In this document: piece by piece, positions 18,220-25,560 of the stretch | Numbering within the stretch: position 1 is the stretch's first letter | Layout of the letters: the number at the start of each line of letters is the position of its first letter | Assembly (NCBI GenBank): GCA_024275565.1 | Contig: JAJRYY010000144.1 | Coordinates: 1 to 38,608 of the forward strand | From: Planctomycetota bacterium | GTDB taxonomy: Bacteria > Planctomycetota > Phycisphaerae > UBA1845 | Reading direction: 5' to 3' | Length of the DNA stretch: 38,608 nucleotides | Notes under the pieces: generated by a model | Told to the model about the DNA's origin: nothing | The model's database searches: none | What the model saw: the letters and a program-made list of their open reading frames with translations, nothing else | Position numbers and translations under genes: made by a program

Positions 18220-18933
18220 ATGAACAGCGTCACGCAGGTCATGAAGGAACTGAAGAAATGTGGTAGCGAGCAGACGCGCAAACTGTACGCACGTCATGGG
18301 GGTGGCGACAATGTTTTCGGGGTGAAAGCGGCAGACCTGAAAGTGATCGCCAAAAAAATCAAGGGGAACCACGATCTGGCGTGCGAACTCTACGATACCG
18401 GGAACTACGACGCGATGTATCTTGCGGGGCTGGTGGCCGACGGAAAACAGATGAGCAAGAAAGAACTGGACGGCTGGGCCAGGTCGGCTGCGTGGTTGTG
18501 GATCTCGGAGTATGCAGTGCCCTGGGTGGCGTCGGAGAGTCCGCACGGGCGCGACATGGCGATGAAGTGGATCAAGTTGAAGAAAAAAGAGTCCATCGCG
18601 TCGTGTGGATGGTCTACCTATTCAAGCCTGGTGGCGATATCGCCGGATGACGCGTTGGACCTGGCTGAAATCAAGGCGTTGCTGAAGCAGGTTGAGGAGG
18701 AGATCGACGGTTCTTCCAATCGTGTGCGGTATACGATGAACGGATTCGTGATCGCAGTGGCGATGTATGTAACGCCGGTGATGAAACAGGCCAAGGCGAC
18801 GGCGAAGAAACTCGGCAAGGTCGAGGTGGATATGGGGGATACCGCCTGCAAAGTGCCACTGGCCCTGGAATATATCGAGAAGCAGGAAAAGGTAGGCCGG
18901 GTAGGAAAGAAACGCAAAACGACGCGGTGTTAG
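18220..18933 (+). CDS. DNA alkylation repair protein, AlkD-like HEAT-repeat family
   Basis: The 237-residue protein resembles the AlkD/AlkC HEAT-repeat DNA glycosylases, which excise alkylated bases such as 3- and 7-methylpurines. Visible signatures are the N-terminal FGVKAADLKVIAKKIKG, YLAGLVADGKQMSKKELDGW, WISEYAVPWVASESPHG, ASCGWSTYSSLV and the late RVRYTMNGFVIAVAMYV. The C-terminus is Lys-rich (KKRKTTRC), suiting a DNA-binding protein. GGGAG lies 7 bases before the ATG. It is a single gene on the plus strand. Confidence 0.83.
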   Translation: MNSVTQVMKELKKCGSEQTRKLYARHGGGDNVFGVKAADLKVIAKKIKGNHDLACELYDTGNYDAMYLAGLVADGKQMSKKELDGWARSAAWLWISEYAVPWVASESPHGRDMAMKWIKLKKKESIASCGWSTYSSLVAISPDDALDLAEIKALLKQVEEEIDGSSNRVRYTMNGFVIAVAMYVTPVMKQAKATAKKLGKVEVDMGDTACKVPLALEYIEKQEKVGRVGKKRKTTRC

Positions 18934-18970
18934 GGATACGCCTGTTGACCCTGATCCGCCGTCCGTACCT

Positions 18971-19027
18971 CGACCATCTGACGAACCGGCGACCATCTGA
19001 TGCCCCGGCGACCATCTGACGACCCGG
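18971..19027. repeat. Three copies of a 19-bp tandem repeat
   Basis: Units at 18971-18989, 18990-19008 and 19009-19027 share CGACCATCTGAyGmmCCGG. They lie between the converging AlkD-like and DUF4870-like genes. The copies differ at only one to three positions. Confidence 0.8.
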
Positions 19028-19151
19028 TCACCCAATGATCTGTGCGCGAATCCCACGCACTTCCCACCTCGATTGTAGAGCGCGTACGCCCGCCCGCGTT
19101 CGTAAGCCACCCATCACAGTATCCCCAGCGCCTCTGTACCCCGCCCGAGCG

Positions 19152-19553
19152 TTAACGTTCTTCATGCTCTCTGGTGGGTGAGCTGGTGAGTTGACCGTAG
19201 ACGTTGCCGAGTTCTTCTGCACAAAGACGTTTTGCGACGAACCAGTATTTGAAGGGGCTGTTGAAGTAGGAGGACATCGCGCCCGTGATGCAGAAGACGA
19301 CGTGGATGGCTGCGAGGACGATGAGCGGACCGGGGATCTTCAGGATGTAACTGGCGATCCCACCCGTGACCATCAGGATCGTCATGATCAGCGACCACAT
19401 CAGGCAGACCCTGCTCCAGTATTGATTATAGGGCGAACGGCGATGTTCCTTGATCTGCAGGCCGACGAGCGGTGGGATGAACAGGAAGACCGCAGCCAAT
19501 GCCTGGACGATGGCTGTGAACTGCTTTTCGTCCTCAGACGGTGCATAGGTCAT
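19152..19553 (-). CDS. Small integral membrane protein, DUF4870-like
   Basis: The 133-residue protein has three predicted membrane helices (FTAIVQALAAVFLFIPPLVG, SLIMTILMVTGGIASYIL, PLIVLAAIHVVFCITGAM) and ends with a polar tail. The layout, a helix, a polar loop with HRRSPYNQYW, two helices, then NSPFKYWFVAKRL, resembles DUF4870-type proteins. That link is by pattern only. I choose the ATG at 19553 with GAGGG upstream; the open frame runs 107 codons further, but without any family feature. The function is unknown. Confidence 0.6.
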   Translation of the reverse strand: MTYAPSEDEKQFTAIVQALAAVFLFIPPLVGLQIKEHRRSPYNQYWSRVCLMWSLIMTILMVTGGIASYILKIPGPLIVLAAIHVVFCITGAMSSYFNSPFKYWFVAKRLCAEELGNVYGQLTSSPTREHEER

Positions 19554-19984
19554 TTCGCTGCCCTCGCTGCTCGTAGAGATTCGTCGTAAGACCAGCGTTT
19601 CGTCGTAAAACCACTGTTCGCGAATCCACTGTTGATACCGATATGAAACACCTGTCCGATGATACGGCGATCTAGGTCGGACATCAATGTTACCTCGAAA
19701 ATCTGACTCAGGTTCGATGGATTTGCCTGCGGGGTGGGTAATATTGCCCTGCGATCCAGATTCTAGGCCATATTGCCCATATTTTGTATTGGCAAGAATT
19801 GATCTGGTTGAACGTAAGTCACTGACTCGGCTTGGGTTATGGGCAATATTGCTCAGTTTTACGGTCACTGGCATGGGTTTTGCTTGGTGACTGGCGAAAT
19901 GCTCCTATCCGGCGGAGGTCGGATCGGTCTTAAATCCTGGAGGCGAAGCCTGTTTCTGGATGAAGGTTGAAGGAGTGTTTGACT
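19554..19984. promoter_or_regulatory. Divergent promoter region with three ATATTGCCC motifs
   Basis: This 431-base region separates the minus-strand DUF4870-like gene from the plus-strand LPP20-like gene. ATATTGCCC occurs at 19741-19749 and 19770-19778, and its reverse complement GGGCAATAT at 19841-19849; the last two extend to an 11-bp inverted pair (ATATTGCCCAT and ATGGGCAATAT, 19770-19780 and 19839-19849). This could be a regulator-binding cluster for one or both genes. A 67-codon frame at 19687-19890 was not accepted as a gene. Confidence 0.45.
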
Positions 19985-20362
19985 ATGTTGATATGGGTGT
20001 TTTCGGTCGTGGCGATGGTGGGTGATGGGGATGTTGTGACGCGGGCTGAGGGGGTCGGGAAACCGCCCGCCCGGATGGTTCGCGCTCAGAAAGGTGTGAG
20101 TTCTCAGGGACGGTTGATGGCGCGGCGGGCTGCTGAGATTGTGGCGGTTCGGAATCTGGGTCGAGGGGTTGCGTCTGCCGATCGTCGCGTGGGGAAGGGT
20201 CGCGTCAGGAATGGACATACATCGTGGCGGGGGCGTGTCTCCGGATATCAGGTGGGTGAGACACGCTGGCAGAAGGATGGGTCGGTGCGCGTGATCGTGA
20301 CGCGGAAATCGCCACGTCCGGTTGTGTTCAGACGTACGATTGTATGGCGTTCGAAACGCTGA
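19985..20362 (+). CDS. Short exported protein, LPP20-like
   Basis: The 125-residue protein has a short hydrophobic N-terminus (MLIWVFSVVAMVG), then a basic region. The segment LMARRAAEIVAVRNLGRGV followed by GYQVGETRWQKDGSVRVIV matches the LPP20 pattern (A-A-x-x-A-x-R-N-L, then a strand ending in DG-S-V-x-V-x-V), a fold seen in small lipoproteins and FlgT-like proteins. There is no lipobox Cys. The ATG at 19985 has AAGGAG about 9 bases upstream and is preferred over TTG at 19967. The function is unknown. A strong terminator lies 165 bases downstream. Confidence 0.6.
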   Translation: MLIWVFSVVAMVGDGDVVTRAEGVGKPPARMVRAQKGVSSQGRLMARRAAEIVAVRNLGRGVASADRRVGKGRVRNGHTSWRGRVSGYQVGETRWQKDGSVRVIVTRKSPRPVVFRRTIVWRSKR

Positions 20363-20454
20363 TGGAAGCTATGGAAACGTGGGTTCGCGGGGTGCGGATT
20401 CATGGTGACTTATATAGCAGTTTCAATTGTTGCAAATCACGATGAGTGGGTTTT

Positions 20455-20570
20455 TACGAGGCCGTTGGAATTACGCGCCCGGCGGTTTCGTGGATGGCGG
20501 GATCGTGCTATCAAGCACGCCACGTCAAGCCCCTTACGCGGTCCAGGATGACGCGTGAGGGGCTTTTTTT
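20455..20570 (+). ncRNA. Candidate structured RNA ending in the intrinsic terminator
   Basis: CGTGG (20489-20493) can pair with CCACG (20520-20524), enclosing a perfect hairpin CGTGCT-ATCA-AGCACG (20504-20519). The strong terminator stem follows four bases later. The segment could be the 3' UTR of the LPP20-like gene or a separate small RNA; a TTATATAGC stretch at about 20410 might be a promoter element. I see no match to a known RNA family. Confidence 0.3.
20528..20570 (+). terminator. Strong intrinsic terminator
   Basis: AGCCCCTTACGCG (20528-20540) pairs with CGCGTGAGGGGCT (20552-20564) in a 13-bp stem with one G-T pair and an 11-nt loop. It is followed by seven Ts (20564-20570). It ends transcription on the plus strand, from the LPP20-like gene or from a small RNA. 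Confidence 0.88.
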
Positions 20571-20633
20571 GGGGTGGGGCATGAGGTGTGTGGATCATCG
20601 GGAGAATTCATGTGGCCCAGCGGGAGAATCCAT

Positions 20634-20657
20634 GTGGCCCAGCCGCCCTCGGCTGGG
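20634..20657 (+). repeat. REP-like hairpin with 5' GTGG tag
   Basis: GTGG (20634-20637) directly precedes a perfect 8-bp hairpin: CCCAGCCG (20638-20645), loop CCCT, CGGCTGGG (20650-20657). A partial copy lies just upstream: the stretch ending ATGTGGCCCAGC at 20610-20621 repeats with a 21-bp period but has no hairpin. The architecture matches the hairpin at 12438-12461. Confidence 0.72.
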
Positions 20658-20702
20658 GTCGAATGGGCAACTGGGTTGAGATGTAGAACTGGTCCAAAGG
20701 CA

Positions 20703-20764
20703 CACAGCCGGGGGCGACTGTGCTACATGGGCTAACGACACACAGCCGGGGGCGGCTGTGCTAC
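20703..20764 (-). repeat. Two REP-like hairpins with GTAG tags, opposite orientation
   Basis: On the plus strand, CACAGCCG (20703-20710), GGGG and CGACTGTG (20715-20722) are followed by CTAC. The second copy, CACAGCCG (20741-20748), GGGG and CGGCTGTG (20753-20760), is perfect and is also followed by CTAC. Read on the minus strand, each is a GTAG tag directly before an 8-bp hairpin with a 4-nt loop. The period between copies is 38 bp. Further TGCTACAT copies follow without hairpins. Confidence 0.72.
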
Positions 20765-20801
20765 ATAGGCGGTGCTACATAGACTATGTGCTACATGGAG
20801 G

Positions 20802-21833
20802 CTAGCCGGGAAGCAGGACGACGCTGCCCTGGACCTTGCGGGATTCGATGTATTCGTGGGCTGCTGCTGCGTCGGATATTGGGAAGGTTTTGTCCAGGTA
20901 GGGTTTGATTTTGCCCTGGCGGACCAGCTCCAGACCCTCGTGGAGTTCTTCCATCGTACCCATCATGGAACCCTTCAAGGTGTGGTGTGAGAAGAAGAAG
21001 TTGCGGAGGTCGAAATCAACCTTGTAGCCGCTGACCAGTCCAAAATTGACGAAAATTCCGCCTTTTTTGAGCGATTTCATGTTCGATTCGAAGACGGCGG
21101 ATCCTACGTTGTCCACGACGACATCCGCTCCGCGTCCGTCGGTGAATTTCATAACACGACCGACCTGGTCCTCCTGGGTTCGGAGGATAACCTCGTCTGC
21201 GCCTGCGGATTTGACGGTTTCGATTTTCTCTTCTGAACCGACCGTGGTGATGACTTTTGCACCGAGGGCTTTTGCGACCTGGATGCACAGGATACCGCTT
21301 CCGGACGCGCCAGCCTGCATGAGCATGTGGGTTCCGGGGTGAACCTGGCCGAGGGTTTTGACGGCGTGCATGGCGGTCATGAGGCAGAGGGGGAGCGTTG
21401 CGAGTTTTTCCGGTGCAATGCCCGTGTTGTCGGGGATGACGAATCGGGCGGGGATCTGGACGTATTCCGCGTAGCCGCCCCAGAGGATCGTGCCGGTGAC
21501 GGTGTAGGTCGGGGCATGATTGATGGGGGTGTAATCCCAGTCGGCTGGGTCGGTGGGGAAGCCGGGGGCGACGATGACGGGTTGGCCTTCGGAGAGGGTG
21601 GTGACGTCTGATGCCCTGGCTGCGATGCTGCCGGTGATGTCTGCACCCATCACATGCGGGAAAGTGATGTCCCGCCGGATACCGCCCATGCGGTGGTAGA
21701 GGTCGTAGCGGTTAATGCCGCAGGCTGCTACTTTGACGATGACGTGGTCGGGTTTGATTTCTGGGTCTGGGACGTCCTCGTATTTGAAGATGGACGGGTC
21801 TTTGCTGAAATCGTGGATGGTTGTTGCTTTCAT
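20802..21833 (-). CDS. Zinc-independent MDR oxidoreductase, quinone-oxidoreductase-like
   Basis: The 343-residue protein belongs to the medium-chain dehydrogenase/reductase superfamily. It shows the GroES-like N-terminus (KVAACGINRYDLYHRMGG, FPHVMGADITG), then the cofactor site MLMQAGASGSGILCIQVAKAL and GSEEKIETVKSAGADEVI. The four structural-zinc Cys and the usual GHE catalytic block are absent, which points to a quinone-reductase or enoyl-reductase type using NADPH rather than a zinc alcohol dehydrogenase. GAGG lies 5 bases before the ATG. It diverges from the Hsp70 gene. The substrate is unknown. Confidence 0.87.
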   Translation of the reverse strand: MKATTIHDFSKDPSIFKYEDVPDPEIKPDHVIVKVAACGINRYDLYHRMGGIRRDITFPHVMGADITGSIAARASDVTTLSEGQPVIVAPGFPTDPADWDYTPINHAPTYTVTGTILWGGYAEYVQIPARFVIPDNTGIAPEKLATLPLCLMTAMHAVKTLGQVHPGTHMLMQAGASGSGILCIQVAKALGAKVITTVGSEEKIETVKSAGADEVILRTQEDQVGRVMKFTDGRGADVVVDNVGSAVFESNMKSLKKGGIFVNFGLVSGYKVDFDLRNFFFSHHTLKGSMMGTMEELHEGLELVRQGKIKPYLDKTFPISDAAAAHEYIESRKVQGSVVLLPG

Positions 21834-22143
21834 GGGAGCCTCGGACGGTTGGTGCGTTGCTGTCTGGTTCCGATAATCATTGTTTCGGAGATATGGGGAG
21901 AGGGGTAACGGTCCTTCGCGGGGCTGTCAATGCTCGTCCGAAAATGGTCCTCACAGCGGACCCTGCGGGGTATTGAACGGTCACAACAGGGTATTGATCG
22001 GTCATAACAGGGTATTGATACGCCACTTTGGCGGCGCTAAGATTGAATGTGGAAGCTGACGAAAGCTTGTGGAAGCTGCATTGTAAGCTGGGTCGCGTGG
22101 TGACCTGCATTTCCTGGTGAAAAAAGGTAATTGTGAGGCAGTG
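21834..22143. repeat. Divergent intergenic region with two short tandem arrays
   Basis: Two full 21-bp units at 21968-21988 and 21989-22009, plus a partial third at 22010-22024, share GGGTATTGAwCGGTCAyAACA. Shortly after, TGTGGAAGCTG occurs at 22048-22058 and again at 22068-22078 (period 20). The region must carry promoters for both the MDR gene (minus) and the Hsp70 gene (plus), but no clear promoter was recognised. Confidence 0.65.
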
Positions 22144-23844
22144 ATGGCGTCGGAGCGTGGAGCATTTGTGGGGATCGATCTGGGGACGACGTTCTCAGCC
22201 ATCGCGTATCTGGACGCGCATGGGCGGTGTGTGACGGTGAAAAACCGTGAAGATCAGGCTGTCACACCTTCTGCAGTGATGATTTCGCCCGATCGTGAGG
22301 TGCTGGTTGGGCGCAAGGCTGTTCTGGCTGAGACCGATCGTCCTGATCTTGTGGCGCGGAATTTTAAGCGTGATATGGGCGATTCGTTTTATCACCGGAA
22401 GATTGGTGGCAGGGAATTTTCCCCTGAGGCGCTTTCTGCCATCGTTTTGCGGCGTCTGAAGGAGGATTTTGAGGCGAGGGTCGGGCCGGTGTCTGGGGCG
22501 GTGATTACGGTTCCTGCATATTTTGGGGATGTTCGTCGGAAGGCGACTCAGGACGCGGGGAGTATCGCTTCGCTGGATGTGATCGACATTATCAATGAGC
22601 CGACAGCGGCTGCTCTGGCGAATGCTTTTCGGGAGTTTATTTCGTCGGGTGGTGGTGGGGTTCGGTTCGAGGTGGCTGCCATAGCAGCGACTGCTCCTTC
22701 GACGACGCTTGTGTTTGATCTGGGTGGTGGGACGTTTGACGTGACGGTGATCCGGATTGATGGCGAACGGTTTAACGTGCTTGCGACAGGAGGCGAGGTG
22801 CGTCTGGGGGGTGTGGATTTTGATGCACGGTTGTCGGATTATGTAGCCAATGATTTTGCGCGGCGCCATGGGGTCGATCCGCGTGATAATGAGGCGGGGG
22901 CTGCGCGATTGCTTGCTTCATGCGAGCGGGCGAAGGTTGAGTTGAGCAGTGCGAAGCAGGTGGCGGTTCGGGTGGATTATATGGGACGACATCAGACGGT
23001 TCCTGTGACGCGTGAGCGGTTTGAGCAGTTGACGGCGGATTTGCTGACACGGGTTCAGATGTCTGTGGAGGTGTTGCTGGAGGATGCGCTGCTGAGCTGG
23101 GACAGGATTGATGATGTGCTGCTGGTGGGTGGATCGAGCAGATTGCCGATGGTGCAGCAGATGCTGGAGCGTATTTCGGGGAAGCGTCCGAACATGGCCA
23201 CTGCCCCGGAGCAGATTGTTGCGCATGGGGCTGCTATTCATGCAGCGATTCGGCAGATGGAGCAGTCTGCGATGGCTGTGGGTGTGGATGGGTCTCGCCG
23301 GATGGTGAGTGATGCGTTGACGGTTGAGGGAGGAAATGGGGGAGGGGGTGTGGATGACCCGGGTGAGGATGTGCTTGGGATTTTTGAAGCATCCGTGGTT
23401 CAGGCTGCTCAGACCGTCGAAATGGTTGATGTGAATTCACACAGCCTGGGGGTGATTGTGCGTTCTTCTCGTGAGAATCGAATCGTAAATTCGATGGTGA
23501 TTCCTTCAAATACGCCACTGCCGACATCGCGGACGAAGACGTTCGGGACTGAGGCTGAGAACCAGCGGGTTGTGCGTGTGCTGGTGGTTGAGGGTGAGAC
23601 GCGTGATCCTCGGGGTTGTGTGCAGATTGGAGAGTGTGTGATCCGTGATTTGCCGAAGGGTTTGCCGAAGGGTTCTCCTGTTGAGGTGAGTTTTCGGTAT
23701 GGGGCGGATGGTCGGATTGAGGTTGAGGCTGTCGAGGTTTCGTCGCAGACGCGTGCAGAGGCGAGCTTGCAGCGTGAGTCAGGTTTTGATCAGAAGACGA
23801 TCGATGAGCTGAGCGAAGCCGTGTCTGGGTTGACGATCGCATGA
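22144..23844 (+). CDS. Hsp70-family chaperone (DnaK-like), short C-terminal form
   Basis: The 566-residue protein has a complete Hsp70 ATPase domain: GIDLGTTFSAIAYLD (phosphate 1), NFKRDMG with the catalytic Lys, ITVPAYFGDVRRKATQDAG, INEPTAAALA (connect 1), VFDLGGGTFDVTVI (phosphate 2) and VLLVGGSSRLPMVQQ (adenosine). A substrate-binding beta domain follows from about residue 430 (VDVNSHSLGV, IPSNTPLPTSRTKTF). The helical lid of classical DnaK (about 100 residues) is largely missing, and a Gly-rich linker lies near residue 395. I start at the ATG 22144 with GTGAGG upstream; a GTG at 22117 adds nine residues. The stop codon overlaps the start of the J/FHA gene (ATGA), so translation is coupled. 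Confidence 0.9.
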   Translation: MASERGAFVGIDLGTTFSAIAYLDAHGRCVTVKNREDQAVTPSAVMISPDREVLVGRKAVLAETDRPDLVARNFKRDMGDSFYHRKIGGREFSPEALSAIVLRRLKEDFEARVGPVSGAVITVPAYFGDVRRKATQDAGSIASLDVIDIINEPTAAALANAFREFISSGGGGVRFEVAAIAATAPSTTLVFDLGGGTFDVTVIRIDGERFNVLATGGEVRLGGVDFDARLSDYVANDFARRHGVDPRDNEAGAARLLASCERAKVELSSAKQVAVRVDYMGRHQTVPVTRERFEQLTADLLTRVQMSVEVLLEDALLSWDRIDDVLLVGGSSRLPMVQQMLERISGKRPNMATAPEQIVAHGAAIHAAIRQMEQSAMAVGVDGSRRMVSDALTVEGGNGGGGVDDPGEDVLGIFEASVVQAAQTVEMVDVNSHSLGVIVRSSRENRIVNSMVIPSNTPLPTSRTKTFGTEAENQRVVRVLVVEGETRDPRGCVQIGECVIRDLPKGLPKGSPVEVSFRYGADGRIEVEAVEVSSQTRAEASLQRESGFDQKTIDELSEAVSGLTIA

Positions 23845-24971
23845 GCAGTTTTCCGAAAGATAAATCGGTTCAAGATGTTGCTGCGGGTCTGGGTGCGGCT
23901 GGTGGGGATTTGTATGCTGAAATATTGGGGATTACAGCTGGTCCGCGTCCGCCGCATTTTTATGAGCTGCTGGGTGTGGAGTTGTTTTGCAGTCATTATG
24001 AGCGCATCGATCAGTCGGTCCGGAAATTGTTTCGGTTTATGAAACCATTTCACGACCACCCGGATCGAGATACGCGTGAAGCGATGCAGGACATGATGAC
24101 GCACATTGCGATGGCGCGGGTTGTCCTGACGAACCCGGATCGCAAGGAGAAGTATGATCTGTCGCTTGCATCGAAGCTGGGGATTGATCGTGATGCGTTT
24201 CTGGCGTCGCAGGTGGCTGCTCCGATTCCGGAGTATCAGCTTGTTGTGGTGGGCGGTCCTTCGCACGTTGAGCAGCGGGTGGAGTTGGTTGAGGGGGTTG
24301 TTGCTTCGATTGGTGCGCATCGGTCGTGTACGCTCGCGTTGTCAGCCTCCGGGCGTGTTGCTGAGCGTCATGGTGTGGTTGGTTTTGAGGATGGGGACTG
24401 GGTGTTGCGGCGTGGTGAGACGGGGCGTGTGCTGCAGGTGAATGGTACGATATGCGGTGAGTATATCTTGCGGGATGGGGATTTGATTGACGTTGGCGGG
24501 TATCGACTTTTGTATACGCGTGTGGTTCGGAATGGTCAGCAAGGGTGCATGTCGCACGGGCCTGACTCGAATGGTGCTGCGTCTGCCGGTGTGTCGTCGA
24601 CTGGTGTGTTATCGACTGGTGTGTCGTCCAATGGTGCTGCGTCTGGTGCTAAGGTGGCAGTCCGGAAAGCGCCACCATTGTCGTTGATTATTCAGCGTGG
24701 ACCTACGGTGGCTGCTCCGATATTTAATGCGCTGTCGCCGCAGCGGTTCCTGATCGGTCACTCTGAGACGGTGCTGTGGCGGTTGCCGGACCCATCCGTG
24801 GATCGACATTACTGTGCGATCCAGACAGTCGGGAGTGACTGGGAGGTTGAGGGGATGGGGGAAGATGGGATCGTTGTGGTGAACGGCCGTGAGGTGATGC
24901 GCCATCTTTTTCGCGATCGTGATGTGCTGACGGTAGGCCCGTTTGATGTGCTTGTGAGTTTGCGGTCTTAG
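23841..24971 (+). CDS. J-domain protein with two FHA domains, paired with the Hsp70
   Basis: Residues 38-108 form a J-like domain: FYELLGVELF (helix I), IDQSVRKLFRFMKPF (helix II), the HPD triad at 73-75, a helix III (MMTHIAMARVVLTNP) and the planctomycete-style ending DRKEKYDLS. Two FHA-like domains follow, at about 131-228 (SHR-like GAHRSC, RHGVVG, QVNGT) and 279-374 (GHSETV, DRHYCAI, VVNGREV). A low-complexity linker with repeated STGV/SNGA units separates them. FHA domains bind phosphothreonine peptides. Overlap with the Hsp70 stop shows the two proteins are made together, so this is probably its co-chaperone (inference). The stop overlaps that of the convergent cheW by three bases. Confidence 0.8.
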   Translation: MSSFPKDKSVQDVAAGLGAAGGDLYAEILGITAGPRPPHFYELLGVELFCSHYERIDQSVRKLFRFMKPFHDHPDRDTREAMQDMMTHIAMARVVLTNPDRKEKYDLSLASKLGIDRDAFLASQVAAPIPEYQLVVVGGPSHVEQRVELVEGVVASIGAHRSCTLALSASGRVAERHGVVGFEDGDWVLRRGETGRVLQVNGTICGEYILRDGDLIDVGGYRLLYTRVVRNGQQGCMSHGPDSNGAASAGVSSTGVLSTGVSSNGAASGAKVAVRKAPPLSLIIQRGPTVAAPIFNALSPQRFLIGHSETVLWRLPDPSVDRHYCAIQTVGSDWEVEGMGEDGIVVVNGREVMRHLFRDRDVLTVGPFDVLVSLRS

Positions 24972-25483
24972 CGTTGTGCGGATGGAACATTCAGCACATC
25001 TTCATCCATGAGTACCTTGTCGATATCGAGCAGAATTTTCACATCGTCGCCGACCTTGCCCATGCCCATGATGAACGTGGTCTCACCCACGCCTCCGATC
25101 GAAGGCGGTGGTTCCACCTGGTCGCTTTCTATATCCAATACCTCCAGGACAGTATCGACAATAATCCCAATCTCTTTGCCCACATCGACCACGATGATGC
25201 ATGTCTGTTCAGTATGTTCGATCTCGATAAGGCCGAACTTCAAGCGCAGGTCCACAACAGGGATTACATTGCCTCGGAGATTGATGACACCTTTGGCGTA
25301 AAATGGCGTCTTCGGAACGGCGGTAATCTCCATAACACCAATGATCTCGCGCACCTTCAGAATTTTGACGCCATATTCCGCGTTCGCGAGTTTGAATGTC
25401 AGGTATTTGTGGTCTTCATCGCAACCTGAGTGTTCCAGGGGTGCAGCGATGTCTTCCTGATCATTGCGAAAGGTTGTTGTCAT
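24968..25483 (-). CDS. cheW: Chemotaxis coupling protein CheW
   Basis: CheW links receptors to the kinase CheA. The 171-residue protein has the full family pattern: KYLTFKLANAEYGVKILKV, REIIGVMEITAVPKTP, KGVINLRGNVIPVVDLRLKF, CIIVVDV, GIIVDTVLEVLDI, and the ending VKILLDIDKVLMDEDVL. An extra 25-residue acidic N-terminus precedes the fold. GAGG lies 8 bases before the ATG. It is 77 bases downstream of the MCP gene on the same strand and likely co-transcribed. It is a close paralog of the cheW at 31666, which ends sooner (see there). Its stop overlaps the stop of the J/FHA gene. Confidence 0.93.
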   Translation of the reverse strand: MTTTFRNDQEDIAAPLEHSGCDEDHKYLTFKLANAEYGVKILKVREIIGVMEITAVPKTPFYAKGVINLRGNVIPVVDLRLKFGLIEIEHTEQTCIIVVDVGKEIGIIVDTVLEVLDIESDQVEPPPSIGGVGETTFIMGMGKVGDDVKILLDIDKVLMDEDVLNVPSAQR

Positions 25484-25560
25484 AATCTGTTCCTCATCAC
25501 CCCGTCGCCTGTTGTGTGGTCTGATGTCCGGTCACAAACGCACTCGGAACACTCGATTGG

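Larger units (their letters stand above)
20363..20801. other. Long intergenic region with a terminator, structured RNA candidate and REP-like hairpins
   Basis: This 439-base stretch has no credible protein gene. From left to right it holds an AT-rich stretch (20410-20445, including TTATATAGC), a structured segment (20489-20524), an intrinsic terminator (20528-20570), one REP-like hairpin on the plus strand (20634-20657), and two on the minus strand (20703-20726, 20741-20764), then more copies of TGCTACAT up to the end of the MDR gene. Details are listed separately. Confidence 0.6.

Noticed and set aside
18971-19027. Three-copy repeat as a CRISPR array
   Set aside because: The units are 19 bp, directly adjacent without spacers, and no cas gene is near.
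19687-19890. 67-codon frame on the plus strand
   Set aside because: No ribosome-binding site or recognisable domain, and it overlaps the divergent regulatory region with the ATATTGCCC motifs.
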